Below are positions 6,934 to 14,848 of a DNA stretch of 48,202 nucleotides, one piece after another. The notes beneath the pieces are model-generated. The model had not been told where the DNA came from and did not search any database. It was given only the letters and a program-made list of their open reading frames with translations. This DNA comes from CAZHPR01 sp964534305 (GTDB taxonomy: Bacteria > Patescibacteriota > Minisyncoccia > Phycocordibacterales > WO2-35-19), in assembly GCA_964534305.1 (NCBI GenBank), contig CAZHPR010000005.1, positions 1-48,202 on the forward strand, written 5' to 3'. A program made the position numbers and the translations under genes. Within the stretch, counting starts at the first letter, position 1. Each line of letters starts with the position of its first letter.

Positions 6934-9819
6934 TTAGTCAAGTACTATATTTAATAATCTCTTTGGTACCCAAATAACCTTGTTTATAGACCTATTTTGC
7001 AACCATTTTGCAATTTCTGGGTTTTCTAGAGCTTTGGCTTTGGCTTCGGTCTCGTCTATTTCTCTCTCTGCTATGATGTGTCCACGGACCTTTCCGTCTA
7101 TCTGTATCATTATCTTTATTTCAGAATCTATCATCTTTGACTCATCGTATTCTGGCCATTTCTCAATATGAATTGAAGAAATGTTGCCCAGCTTGCTCCA
7201 AAGTTCTTCTGTGATGTGAGGAGCAAATGGTGCAAGCAGTCTCAGGAATATTTCAAAATCTTCCTTCGTCACGCTGGAACCTTTGGTGGAGGCGGATTCA
7301 AATTCATTGAGCAAGATCATCAATCCAGAGATTGCGGTGTTGAATTTATAACTTTCTATATCGTCTGTCACTTTTTTTATTGTCTTGTGCAAAGAAGCTG
7401 AAAGCTTGGAGCTTGGGGCTTGGAGCTTTTCGGACTCTAAGCTTTTATCTTTTAGCTCTAAGCTCATCCTCCAGACTCTTTCCAAAAATCTTCTTATCCC
7501 GGCAATCCCTCCAAGGTCCCAAGGGTACTGGCCGACCTCGTTGAAAGGTCCAATAAAGGCAAGATACATCCTAACTGTGTCAGCCCCGACTCTCTCTACC
7601 CATTCGTCTGGATCGATCACGTTGCCTTTGCTCTTGCTCATCTTTTGTCCATCTGGACCGAGAATGAGGCCTCTATTCATCCTCTCTCTAAATGGTTCTG
7701 GTTCGTTTGTTATACCAAGATCAAAAAGGGCTTTATGAAAAAATCTCGAATAGAGTAGGTGCATTGTCGTGTGTTCTGCTCCTCCGCTATATCTGTCTAC
7801 TGGCATCCAATCTGTTATTTTTTCTTTATCAAAAGGTTTGTTTTGGTTTTTGGGATCGCAATATCTAAGAAAGTACCAAGAAGAGTCTACAAATGTGTCC
7901 ATTGTGTCTACCTCTGGTCTCCAGCCTTTGCCAAATATTTGTTCTGTCCTGTCTTGGAGCTCTTTTGATGTTGCTAAAGGTGAAGTGCCTTTGGGAGAAA
8001 AGTCTATATTGTCTTCCGGTAGCTTCCATGGTAGGTGCTCTTCGGGTATTGGGTGAGCCCTCCCTTCTTTGTCGTACACTACTGGTATCGGACAACCCCA
8101 ATATCTCTGACGACTCAAGAGCCAATCTCGGAGTTTATATTTCACTGTCTTTTTGCCAAACTTCTCTGCAATTTTTTCTCTGGCTTTTTCTGAATCCATT
8201 CTTGTAAACTCTGAAGAATCCAAAAGAATACCCTCCTCTGTATAAGGTTGATAATCATTTTTGATACCACTTATAATGATACCCATCTCGCTATGGGTCA
8301 TGTCTTCTTTTTGTATCTCCTCAAAGCTTCTCCACTCAAGCTCGTGTATTTCCGATTCTTCTTCTGAAATTTCTTCTCGGCTCTCATCTACAAGTTCAAA
8401 GAGTAAATTTCTGGTGTGGGCTATCCGGTTTACTCCTTTGTGTGCAGCATAAAATTCTGATTGTGCTGACCCGAGGTCTTTTATAAACTTTAGATTTTTG
8501 TAACCAGTTTCCTCTGCTACTTCTCTAAGTGCTGCTTGTATCTTGTCTTCACCTTCTTCTATGCCACCCATCACAAAAGTAACCCAAGGTTGCTTTTTCC
8601 ATTTTAGACATAGGTACTTTTCTGTCTTTGGATTTCTTACAACTACAATAACTGCATCTCTAAAAATAGTTTCTTTTCCTTCTACGTGAGGGCTTCTATC
8701 GTCTACTATTCTCGGAACAACTACTTCTTTGATCGGTAAGTTGTATTTTTTTGCAAATTCAAAGTCTCTCTCGTCGTGAGCGGGTACTGCCATGACAGCC
8801 CCAGTACCATAGTTGCCAAGCACATAATCCGCAATCCAGACTGGTATCTCTTCTCCTGTTGCTGGGTTCTTTGCACTTACACCCCTTAGCTCTACCCCAC
8901 TCTTCTCTTTTTTTGCATCCGTCCTCTCTATCTCTGTTTTATTTTTTGTCTCGTCTATGTATTTTTCAACTTCGTTCCAATTTTGAATTTGTAATTTTAA
9001 ATTTTCAATTTCTTTATGTTCTGGTGAAATTACGAGATAAGTCGCCCCATACAATGTATCAGCCCTCGTGGTAAAAACCTGGATACTAGCTACTTGCTGC
9101 TGGCTACTTGAAATCAACTGAAAGTTGATTTCTGCTCCGCTACTTTTGCCTATCCAATTTCGCTGGCTTTCTTTTATTGCCTCTGGCCAGTTTAGCTCGT
9201 CTAAATCATTTAGTAGTCTTTCTGCATAATCTGTAATTTTGAAAAACCATTGTTCAAGATCTTTTTGTACCACTTCACTCCCGCACCGTTCACACTTACC
9301 AGAAATTACCTGCTCGTTTGCGAGTACCGTATTATCTTTTGGACACCAGTTTACACTTCCCTTCTTTTTTTCTACCAAACCCTTTTTATAAAATTGCAAA
9401 AATAGCCACTGGGTCCACTTGTAGTATTCTGGGTCTGCGGTGATAACCTTTCTGCTCCAGTCAAAAGAGGCACCCATACTTTGTAGCTGTTTTTCCATGT
9501 AGGCAATATTTTCGTAAGTCCATTTTTTGGGATCTAGCCCTCTCTTTATTGCTGCGTTTTCTGCTGGGAGTCCGAAGGCGTCAAAGCCGATTGGGTAAAG
9601 AACGTTGCGTCCTTCCATTCTCTTTTTTCTGGCAAAAATATCCGGCACTGCAAACGCGTACCAATGTCCTATGTGCAAATTGCCTGACGGGTAAGGAAAT
9701 TCAACAAGAGTGTAAAAATTTTCTTTACCTTCTGCCCTATCTGGAGTCTTATATAGATTATCCTCTCTCCACTTCTCTTGCCATTTCTTTTCTATATCTT
9801 TGTGCTCGTAGTTTTTCAC
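6934..9819 (-). CDS. leuS: Leucyl-tRNA synthetase with Nudix domain inserted in the editing region
   Basis: 961 aa from a GTG at 9819, chosen because TATATT ends 6 nt upstream and family members start near KNYEHKDIEKKWQ. An upstream GTG at 9837 is in frame but lies within the promoter. The signatures HIGH (GNLHIGH) and KMSKS (GQKMSKSKGN), a zinc-binding CPKD...CERCG segment and the CP1 editing motifs TTRADTLYGATY and AVPAHDERDF are all present. Directly after LPIKEVV the frame runs into about 155 extra residues containing a perfect Nudix box (G-x5-E-x7-REVAEETGY). It then returns to normal LeuRS sequence at YTEEGILLDS. Short low-complexity inserts also occur (near LKLQIQNW, SSSQQQVAS and SEKLQAPSSKLSAS). 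Confidence 0.96.
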   Translation of the reverse strand: MKNYEHKDIEKKWQEKWREDNLYKTPDRAEGKENFYTLVEFPYPSGNLHIGHWYAFAVPDIFARKKRMEGRNVLYPIGFDAFGLPAENAAIKRGLDPKKWTYENIAYMEKQLQSMGASFDWSRKVITADPEYYKWTQWLFLQFYKKGLVEKKKGSVNWCPKDNTVLANEQVISGKCERCGSEVVQKDLEQWFFKITDYAERLLNDLDELNWPEAIKESQRNWIGKSSGAEINFQLISSSQQQVASIQVFTTRADTLYGATYLVISPEHKEIENLKLQIQNWNEVEKYIDETKNKTEIERTDAKKEKSGVELRGVSAKNPATGEEIPVWIADYVLGNYGTGAVMAVPAHDERDFEFAKKYNLPIKEVVVPRIVDDRSPHVEGKETIFRDAVIVVVRNPKTEKYLCLKWKKQPWVTFVMGGIEEGEDKIQAALREVAEETGYKNLKFIKDLGSAQSEFYAAHKGVNRIAHTRNLLFELVDESREEISEEESEIHELEWRSFEEIQKEDMTHSEMGIIISGIKNDYQPYTEEGILLDSSEFTRMDSEKAREKIAEKFGKKTVKYKLRDWLLSRQRYWGCPIPVVYDKEGRAHPIPEEHLPWKLPEDNIDFSPKGTSPLATSKELQDRTEQIFGKGWRPEVDTMDTFVDSSWYFLRYCDPKNQNKPFDKEKITDWMPVDRYSGGAEHTTMHLLYSRFFHKALFDLGITNEPEPFRERMNRGLILGPDGQKMSKSKGNVIDPDEWVERVGADTVRMYLAFIGPFNEVGQYPWDLGGIAGIRRFLERVWRMSLELKDKSLESEKLQAPSSKLSASLHKTIKKVTDDIESYKFNTAISGLMILLNEFESASTKGSSVTKEDFEIFLRLLAPFAPHITEELWSKLGNISSIHIEKWPEYDESKMIDSEIKIMIQIDGKVRGHIIAEREIDETEAKAKALENPEIAKWLQNRSINKVIWVPKRLLNIVLD
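9110..9132. repeat. Short perfect inverted repeat inside leuS
   Basis: GAAATCAACT-gaa-AGTTGATTTC. It is followed on the minus strand by a CAGCAGCAAGTAGC-type repeat that codes for the low-complexity SSSQQQVAS segment. Confidence 0.55.
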
Positions 9820-9825
9820 TTCCAA

Positions 9826-9831
9826 AATATA
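9826..9831 (-). promoter_or_regulatory. -10 box of leuS (leaderless)
   Basis: TATATT on the minus strand, extended by TGG, 6 nt before the GTG at 9819. It decides the start codon of leuS. Confidence 0.6.
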
Positions 9832-9847
9832 CCACACTTAGTGTGAT

Positions 9848-9876
9848 TTGCGCAAAAAATCATACTGTGTTATTAT
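9848..9876 (+). promoter_or_regulatory. Promoter of the 9.9-kb RNA candidate
   Basis: TTGCGC (9848-9853), a 17-nt spacer, then TATTAT (9871-9876). It points right, away from leuS. Confidence 0.55.
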
Positions 9877-9882
9877 AGGAGT

Positions 9883-10044
9883 AGGGATGATCGTGGCCGA
9901 ATACCTGAGGGCACTCCAGATGGTGTCAGAGCTCACCTCCCCTTGGTGGAGCCCCAGGTTAACTGGAGGTCTACGAAAGTCCCCGGGCCGTACTAATTTC
10001 CCATGCTGGCAGGCGGTGGGAGAGGTGTACGGTCCAATTTTTTT
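9883..10044 (+). ncRNA. Candidate structured RNA, about 160 nt, family not recognised
   Basis: A GC-rich block in an AT-rich gap between leuS and the DUF5671 gene. It has a promoter in front and ends in a stem GGGCCGTAC (9985-9993) with GTACGGTCC (10027-10035), then AATTTTTTT. Inside this stem TCCCA and TGGGA can pair. Further upstream GCTCACC pairs with GGTGGAGC, and CTCCAG with CTGGAG. A 55-aa frame from 9887 exists, but its stop lies beyond the T run, which argues against an mRNA. I checked for the core motifs of SRP RNA, RNase P RNA, tmRNA and tRNA and did not see them. Confidence 0.5.
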
Positions 10045-10050
10045 GTATTT

Positions 10051-10995
10051 TTAACCTTTAATTCTAGTTGGGTAAAGTATTGGATCTATTGTCCTACTAA
10101 AACACTCTCTCCCCTCTCCGTGTTGCCAGTTTTCATTTACTCCCATTTTATCTAAGTACATCGGCATTACCTGAGAATTCTTATTTTTATTTGCTTTGTT
10201 GAAATCAGCACAGATTTCAAAACCCAGATCGGAAGTTTTTATATACCCATAGTTTTCTCCAGTTTGAGGATCTCTTGGAAGAGAGTAGTAGTTTATAGAT
10301 GAGCTGTTGCTGAGTTCTTGTATTGTGTTTGGGATCGAGCCGTAGGTCTGCCAATGGTTTATGACTTGCCATTGTATGTTTTGCAAATCAGAAATCTTTT
10401 GGTCATCGTATCTGTACAATCTCTGGGTGCGAGGGCTGCCAATAACAGAAAATCCTACGATTATAAATATTAGTATTACAACTCCGGAAACTATTGCCCA
10501 AAACCTTCTCCTGCTGCTTGGGATTTTCTCTCTTATATCATTTAGGTAATATCCAAACACAAGAGTAGAGACGAGGAGTACCGAGAGAGCCTTGAGCAAG
10601 AAGCCGAGAGTAAGGTCTTGTCCGTCTAGAAATTTGTAAAGCACAGTCACCAAGTCTCCAGCAAGAATGATCCCAGAGATAAAGAGTGTAATGTATGTTA
10701 ACCATTTGCGTATTGGTAATTCTTTTTTCTCAGGTGAATTGCTGTAAGTCTTTTGTACAAAATATGATAAGACTACAAAAATTGGGAATACTATAAGCAG
10801 AGTGGCAACCGGTAGACTAATCTCCGAACCGCTTCGGAAGTATCCGTAATATGTATTTATTTCTGGGAAGGCCTTGTTGATTATTGTAAACACTAAGTTT
10901 AAAAAACTGATCACAACTGTATAAAGAGCAACCATTGCCCCAAGGTGCAGAAAGAAATCTTTTGCCGAAGTTCTTGCTGAAATGTTGTTTTCCAT
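10051..10995 (-). CDS. DUF5671 membrane protein with pseudopilin-like C-terminus
   Basis: 314 aa from the ATG at 10995 (MENNISARTSAKDFF); the longer upstream frame has no start signal. Residues 15-210 hold about five membrane helices in the DUF5671 pattern common in Parcubacteria (KDFFLHLGAMVALYTVVISF...). After a helix at about 188-208 comes a soluble region: RYDDQKISDLQNIQWQVINHWQ, then LPRDPQTGENYGYI and FEICADFN. This resembles the C-terminal part of type II secretion/type IV pilus pseudopilins. Function is unknown; location in the membrane is clear. Confidence 0.8.
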   Translation of the reverse strand: MENNISARTSAKDFFLHLGAMVALYTVVISFLNLVFTIINKAFPEINTYYGYFRSGSEISLPVATLLIVFPIFVVLSYFVQKTYSNSPEKKELPIRKWLTYITLFISGIILAGDLVTVLYKFLDGQDLTLGFLLKALSVLLVSTLVFGYYLNDIREKIPSSRRRFWAIVSGVVILIFIIVGFSVIGSPRTQRLYRYDDQKISDLQNIQWQVINHWQTYGSIPNTIQELSNSSSINYYSLPRDPQTGENYGYIKTSDLGFEICADFNKANKNKNSQVMPMYLDKMGVNENWQHGEGRECFSRTIDPILYPTRIKG

Positions 10996-11024
10996 ATTTA
11001 TAAATTTTATTTTTTTAATATACG

Positions 11025-11052
11025 TTGCAATTATACTACAATTTTGTATATT
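11025..11052 (+). promoter_or_regulatory. Promoter of the 11072-11404 gene
   Basis: TTGCAA (11025-11030), 16-nt spacer, TATATT (11047-11052), followed by a strong SD (GAGGAGG) before the GTG at 11072. Confidence 0.6.
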
Positions 11053-11071
11053 TTTTGAGGAGGCATTTTTT

Positions 11072-11404
11072 GTGACACGATCTGAACGTTTGGGTGCAAT
11101 CATTGACGAACTGACTGACCGCACGAGGTCTGAGCCGCTACGTACGCTGGGCTCTACCAGTTCTCATAAGCTGGTAAGTGCCAAGAGGCTCCTTGAAGCG
11201 GGAGAAAAAAATCTTAATCCGGCCACCAGATTGGTTGTCGGTTTCCTTACGGATGCTCTTCTTGTTGCTCTTGAGGAAGATAGACTCTCGCTATCAGCTG
11301 TTTCGGAGCTTGCCAACCTTGTTGGCGGAGCAGAGAGTCTGCCCGAAGATTCCCGTCAGGTCTCTATTGATTTTGGCGGCAACCCCGTGATCTGTGAGGT
11401 CTAG
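11072..11404 (+). CDS. Small helical protein of unknown function
   Basis: 110 aa from a GTG, placed by a strong GAGGAGG Shine-Dalgarno 7 nt upstream. No family recognised. The protein is predicted mostly helical (SERLGAIIDELTDRTR..., VVGFLTDALLVALEEDR..., SAVSELANLVGG) and soluble. It is richer in GC than the genes on either side, has its own -35/-10 promoter and is followed by a 12-bp perfect hairpin. It belongs with the other stand-alone GC-rich cassettes of this window. Confidence 0.65.
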   Translation: MTRSERLGAIIDELTDRTRSEPLRTLGSTSSHKLVSAKRLLEAGEKNLNPATRLVVGFLTDALLVALEEDRLSLSAVSELANLVGGAESLPEDSRQVSIDFGGNPVICEV

Positions 11405-11417
11405 CAATCGGCAACGG

Positions 11418-11443
11418 CCGCTTGTCACCTTGGTGACAAGCGG
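11418..11443 (+). terminator. Hairpin after the 11072-11404 gene
   Basis: CCGCTTGTCACC (11418-11429), loop of 2, GGTGACAAGCGG (11432-11443). A perfect 12-bp stem, but no clear T run follows. Confidence 0.55.
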
Positions 11444-11514
11444 CTTCGCAACTATATCTTAAATCCTAAATTCAATTTACCCATTCGATTCGCTTTGTGG
11501 GCGAATCTCAGGAT

Positions 11515-11564
11515 GATTGAGTTTAGAATTTAACACCTAACGGCGTTAAATTCTAAACTCAATC
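11515..11564. repeat. 20-bp inverted repeat covering the end of ychF
   Basis: The arms at 11515-11534 and 11545-11564 are perfectly complementary over 20 bp. The right arm is the last codons and stop of ychF. Next to it lies a second hairpin GATTCGC/GCGAATC (about 11485-11507) and a decayed third copy of the arm (about 11462-11475). It may act as a terminator. Confidence 0.6.
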
Positions 11565-12526
11565 ACATCCCCATCTTTTACTATATATTCTTTACCTTCT
11601 ATGCGAAGCAGGCCTTTTTCGCGAGCGGCGGCGTAGGAACCAGCTTCCAAAAGTTTGTCCCATTCGATCACTTCTGCTCTGATAAATTTGTCACGGAAGT
11701 CCGTGTGTATTGCTGTGCCAGCGATAGGAGCTGTCGAATTGCGAGGAGTGGTCCAGCCTCTTGTCTCGTCTTCTCCGGTAGTAAAGAAAGTAATCAAATC
11801 CAAAATCTCATAACTCTTTCTTATCAAGTCATCAAAACCTTTCTCAAATACTGCATCAACTTCAACGTAAGGACCTGGGATATTTGATACTATTTCCCTC
11901 CTGTTTTCTGCAGCTTCCGAAGTATTTAATACATAAAAAATCGGTTTTTGGGTCAAAAGGCGCAAGTTGGAAAGTTTGAAAGTGGGACCAAGAAGTTTTC
12001 CTTCCTCTAAAATCTTTTTTGCTTCCATCAATTCTTCTTTTTCTTCTTGCGCCTTTTTACTTGCGCCTTTCAACTCTTTCTCTATTGTCCCTAGTCTTTT
12101 GCTTACAGTCTGCATGTCTGCCAAGATGAGCTCAAGGTTTATGGTCTCTATGTCGGAGATCGGATCAACCTTGTTGTTTACATGAATAATGTCTTTGTCT
12201 TCAAAAATCCTTACTACCTGCGCGATTGCGTCTACTTCTCGTATGTGAGAGAGGAATTTGTTGCCCAAGCCTTCTCCTTCCGAAGCTCCTTTGACCAACC
12301 CCGCAATGTCTGTAAATTCTATGACCGCTGGGACTTTCTTTGCTGATTTTGAAAATTCATTTAATTTTTCAAGTCGCTCGTCGGGTACAGCCACAATCCC
12401 CACAGAAGGGTCTATGGTACAAAAAGGATAATTCTCTGCCGGCACACTCTTTTTTGTAAGCGCGTTAAAGAGTGTGGACTTCCCCACATTTGGCAGACCG
12501 ACTATCCCTACAGTAATATTCGCCAT
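11546..12526 (-). CDS. ychF: Ribosome-associated GTPase/ATPase YchF (OLA1 family)
   Basis: 326 aa from the ATG at 12526 (MANITVGIVGLPNVGKSTLFN); the longer frame adds residues not expected in the family. The G1 loop GLPNVGKST, switch region YPFCTIDPSVG and G3 DIAGLVKGASEGEGLGNKF are all typical of YchF/Obg-like proteins. The G4 position reads LNTSE in place of NKxD, as expected for this ATP-preferring family. The C-terminal TGS domain is present (FFTTGEDETRGWT ... VKDGDVIEFRI). It is shorter than the usual 360 or so, mainly in the coiled-coil part. A TATATT box lies 9 nt before the start. The last codons form one arm of a hairpin. Confidence 0.95.
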   Translation of the reverse strand: MANITVGIVGLPNVGKSTLFNALTKKSVPAENYPFCTIDPSVGIVAVPDERLEKLNEFSKSAKKVPAVIEFTDIAGLVKGASEGEGLGNKFLSHIREVDAIAQVVRIFEDKDIIHVNNKVDPISDIETINLELILADMQTVSKRLGTIEKELKGASKKAQEEKEELMEAKKILEEGKLLGPTFKLSNLRLLTQKPIFYVLNTSEAAENRREIVSNIPGPYVEVDAVFEKGFDDLIRKSYEILDLITFFTTGEDETRGWTTPRNSTAPIAGTAIHTDFRDKFIRAEVIEWDKLLEAGSYAAAREKGLLRIEGKEYIVKDGDVIEFRI

Positions 12527-12553
12527 AGTTACTTTAATATAATGAAAAACTGG

Positions 12554-12591
12554 GTAAAAAGAAAGCCGGGCCTCGCTTGAGTACCCGGCTT
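12554..12591 (-). terminator. Terminator of the AdoHcyase-like operon
   Basis: Minus strand: AAGCCGGG ... CCCGGCTT followed by TCTTTTTAC. It lies between this operon and ychF. Confidence 0.8.
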
Positions 12592-12597
12592 GTAAGT

Positions 12598-13776
12598 CTA
12601 GGAAAAGTTTTCTGCGTACCACCTGTCCGCATCTTCGTGCGGTTGCCAGATGGATCGAATTTGTTCGACAACATAGTTCATCTGGCACGGATGGTTCGTT
12701 CCTTCGCCCAAGACATTCATCATGAGCTGGGCGATGGTCAGCTCGATCTGTTGCGGCGGCATTTCATTCGGCCACCCATAGAACGTAATTGGAAATCCGG
12801 CGTTCACAAGACAGCGAGCACCGAGATAGTAGTCGTCATGCGGGCCTCCGCCGTTGTGACGGAACGATACTGAGGGGAATTCCCGATCAGACGAAGACAT
12901 GCTGACAAGCGAAACTTCGGGATGAAATCGCTCGATGTCATTCTCGGTGAAAGTACATGATCCGGTTGTACCGATTACGACATCAAACTCTCCGAGTCGC
13001 TGCTCTGCTTCTTCAACCGACAGCAGTCGCCTCTTGTTACGTAACAACTGCATGAGACCGAGTCCGAATCGCTTGCCGTTGAACGACAGATCGGTTGCAT
13101 ATCCTTCGTAGTTGTTAGCTACGAAGAGTTGCCCTGCTGTCTGTTGGCCGATTGGACCAAACCCTTTGACCAAGATCTTCGGATTCCGCTTTCCTCGTTT
13201 TGTGAGGTGGCGGATGATCCGCTCGTATCCGAGACGACCGATTAGGGGCGACTCGAACGTAAGTTTGTGGAACGACTGAGCTACTGATACGCACGGGAAT
13301 GTGACCCCGTTCGCTTTGATCTTGTGGTGTCCGGATGAGGTTTGCTCGATACCGACTACGTTCTCTCGACCACAGAGCAGGTCCTTAGCGACAAGGTGTA
13401 GGAAGCCGCCGTCATCGAGGACAATGATTTTCCTGAATCCGGCAAGGTCGCGCTTCTTGAGTTCTGATTCAATAAAATGGCGCAACTTTTCTTCAAACCA
13501 CTTGTCGAATGGCTGCAATGGATCGAATTCCGAACTGAACGGGGCTACAACGCAACCCAAGTCAGCCAAATTTTCCATTACACCCTGATTGATCGAGTAT
13601 ACCTTGCCGATAGCAAGGCAATTCTCCGGTTTGAGCCCCGCCTTAATCAAAAGACGAAACATTTCCCGTTGAGGTTCGAGCAGATGCTGTGACGCAAGGA
13701 GAAGGACGTCTCCGAGGTCCGCATCCGCGAATAATTCTGATACTCGATTGAGCAGCGGATATGCGAATTCCGGCAT
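12598..13776 (-). CDS. S-adenosylhomocysteine hydrolase-like NAD-binding protein, diverged
   Basis: 392 aa. The order of motifs follows S-adenosylhomocysteine hydrolase. SQHLLEPQ fits the LHMTxQT position, VLDDGG matches DDGG, and GIEQTSSGHHK matches GxxEExTTG. AQSFHKLTFESP stands where the enzyme has SVTKSKFDN, and ILVKGFGPIGQQTAGQL is the Rossmann NAD loop. The catalytic lysine position is kept, but the Asp-Asn pair after it reads Glu-Ser, and the usual GHFDxEI segment reads SSSDREFP. The real substrate may therefore differ. AAGGAG sits 5 nt before the ATG and overlaps the stop of the upstream gene. It is clearly GC-richer than the neighbouring ychF and is probably acquired. Confidence 0.75.
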   Translation of the reverse strand: MPEFAYPLLNRVSELFADADLGDVLLLASQHLLEPQREMFRLLIKAGLKPENCLAIGKVYSINQGVMENLADLGCVVAPFSSEFDPLQPFDKWFEEKLRHFIESELKKRDLAGFRKIIVLDDGGFLHLVAKDLLCGRENVVGIEQTSSGHHKIKANGVTFPCVSVAQSFHKLTFESPLIGRLGYERIIRHLTKRGKRNPKILVKGFGPIGQQTAGQLFVANNYEGYATDLSFNGKRFGLGLMQLLRNKRRLLSVEEAEQRLGEFDVVIGTTGSCTFTENDIERFHPEVSLVSMSSSDREFPSVSFRHNGGGPHDDYYLGARCLVNAGFPITFYGWPNEMPPQQIELTIAQLMMNVLGEGTNHPCQMNYVVEQIRSIWQPHEDADRWYAENFS

Positions 13777-13786
13777 GGCGTCTCCT

Positions 13787-14242
13787 TTACCTGATCGGTC
13801 GAATTTCGAATCTCATATAATCGTCGTCTCCCGTACGGTGACTAACCATTCTGCATTCAACTGAATTTCCTTTCAGAATATCGTTGATCGCAGCTTGGTG
13901 GTATACACCCTCATTGTAATTGATGTGACCGCGCTTCTTCATGAGTAGCATGACTTCACGAAGTGGTTTATCTGCGGTACGTTCGGGGTTCTTGGAGAAA
14001 GCCCGCAAAGAAAAGAGTTTGTCCCACAGAGCTTCAGTCATAGGCTCTTCCTTAACGAGTTCGCAGTGCTTCATTTGAGTGATCTTGTGATCACCGTCTG
14101 CCACGATTTCAAGTTGGCCACGCTCGATTGTGAGAGTAATCCTGAGCTTGGTGCATGGATCCAGTATTTTGAGTAGCTGGTCCGAATCCAGGGTTTCGAG
14201 CAAAGACTCAACCAGAGCCTCCACTTTCTTGATTTGTGCCAT
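13787..14242 (-). CDS. Protein of unknown function, partner of the AdoHcyase-like gene
   Basis: 151 aa. Not recognised. The N-terminus is helical (KKVEALVESLLETLDSDQLLKIL); the rest is mixed (ITLTIERGQLEIVADGD ... YMRFEIRPIR) without membrane segments. It starts at an ATG with GTGGAGG 5 nt upstream and a -35/-10 promoter (TTGCTA, 17 nt, TTAAAT). The next gene begins 10 nt after its stop, and one terminator closes both, so the two form a two-gene operon. Composition is GC-rich like its partner. The partner suggests a link to methylation or nucleoside metabolism, but this is guilt by association only. Confidence 0.65.
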   Translation of the reverse strand: MAQIKKVEALVESLLETLDSDQLLKILDPCTKLRITLTIERGQLEIVADGDHKITQMKHCELVKEEPMTEALWDKLFSLRAFSKNPERTADKPLREVMLLMKKRGHINYNEGVYHQAAINDILKGNSVECRMVSHRTGDDDYMRFEIRPIR

Positions 14243-14257
14243 TGTGCCTCCACCAAT

Positions 14258-14286
14258 ATTTAACCATATTTGAAGTATTTTAGCAA
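14258..14286 (-). promoter_or_regulatory. Promoter of the two-gene AdoHcyase-like operon
   Basis: Minus strand: TTGCTA (14281-14286), 17-nt spacer, TTAAAT (14258-14263). The core AAATATGGTTAAAT is identical to that of the 14910-15134 gene. Confidence 0.65.
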
Positions 14287-14298
14287 ATTGACGAAACT

Positions 14299-14823
14299 CT
14301 ATTTTATCTCTACCAAAACACCGTCTTGTATTTTTAAATACTTTGAGACTCCGATTGATGGTACTGTGGCCATCGGCTCACCCTGTTTTCTGTCTGCGTA
14401 ATTTACAATAATTTTACCTTCTCTAAACTCTGTAGTTTGAGGAGAAACACGATCCCCTATGAATACGGCGTTAGTACCCTTGTAAGATTCATCTGCTTGT
14501 CCAAGGGCTGCTACTACATAAAAAAATATTCCACTACCACTACCGTCTTGGCTCATAACAAAAACAATATCTTCATAACCATCGTTATTAAAATCTCCCC
14601 TTGCTTCGTTGCCAAAGTATCTTGTAGTTATCTTTGATGATGAATTTGGTATTTCTTCTTCCGATATTCCGTTTAATAGTTTTATAGACCTACCATCTAT
14701 GGTATAGGATATGTTTTTGTAATCTTCTGGAGATAATGATTTTTCTTTGTCTGTTTTGCTAAATTGAAAATATATCAGAGAAACAATAGTAAAAATAAAA
14801 ATAGTAAATATTGTTTTTTTCAT
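14299..14823 (-). CDS. Secreted or membrane-anchored small protein with FG-GAP-like motif
   Basis: 174 aa. Residues 3-21 form a hydrophobic signal/anchor (KKTIFTIFIFTIVSLIYF). The rest is extracytoplasmic, with GDFNNDGYEDIVFV at about 78-91, a calcium-loop motif like those in FG-GAP/VCBS repeats. A small-protein family of this layout is common in Parcubacteria in my memory; its role is unknown. A TAAAAT box ends 6 nt before the ATG, so it is leaderless, in contrast to the GC-rich genes on both sides. Confidence 0.75.
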   Translation of the reverse strand: MKKTIFTIFIFTIVSLIYFQFSKTDKEKSLSPEDYKNISYTIDGRSIKLLNGISEEEIPNSSSKITTRYFGNEARGDFNNDGYEDIVFVMSQDGSGSGIFFYVVAALGQADESYKGTNAVFIGDRVSPQTTEFREGKIIVNYADRKQGEPMATVPSIGVSKYLKIQDGVLVEIK

Positions 14824-14829
14824 AACCTA

Positions 14830-14835
14830 ATTTTA
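14830..14835 (-). promoter_or_regulatory. -10 box of a leaderless promoter
   Basis: TAAAAT on the minus strand, 6 nt before the ATG at 14823. Confidence 0.6.
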
Positions 14836-14848
14836 TCAAATTAATATA

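Noticed and set aside
9831..9837. GTG at 9837 as start of leuS
   Set aside because: It overlaps the -10 box and adds residues not typical of the family; the GTG at 9819 fits the leaderless rule.
9887..10054. 55-aa frame (MIVAEYLRALQMV...) with a possible AGGAG in front
   Set aside because: The SD would lie at or before the transcription start and the stop lies after the terminator T run, so an RNA gene fits better. Not fully excluded.
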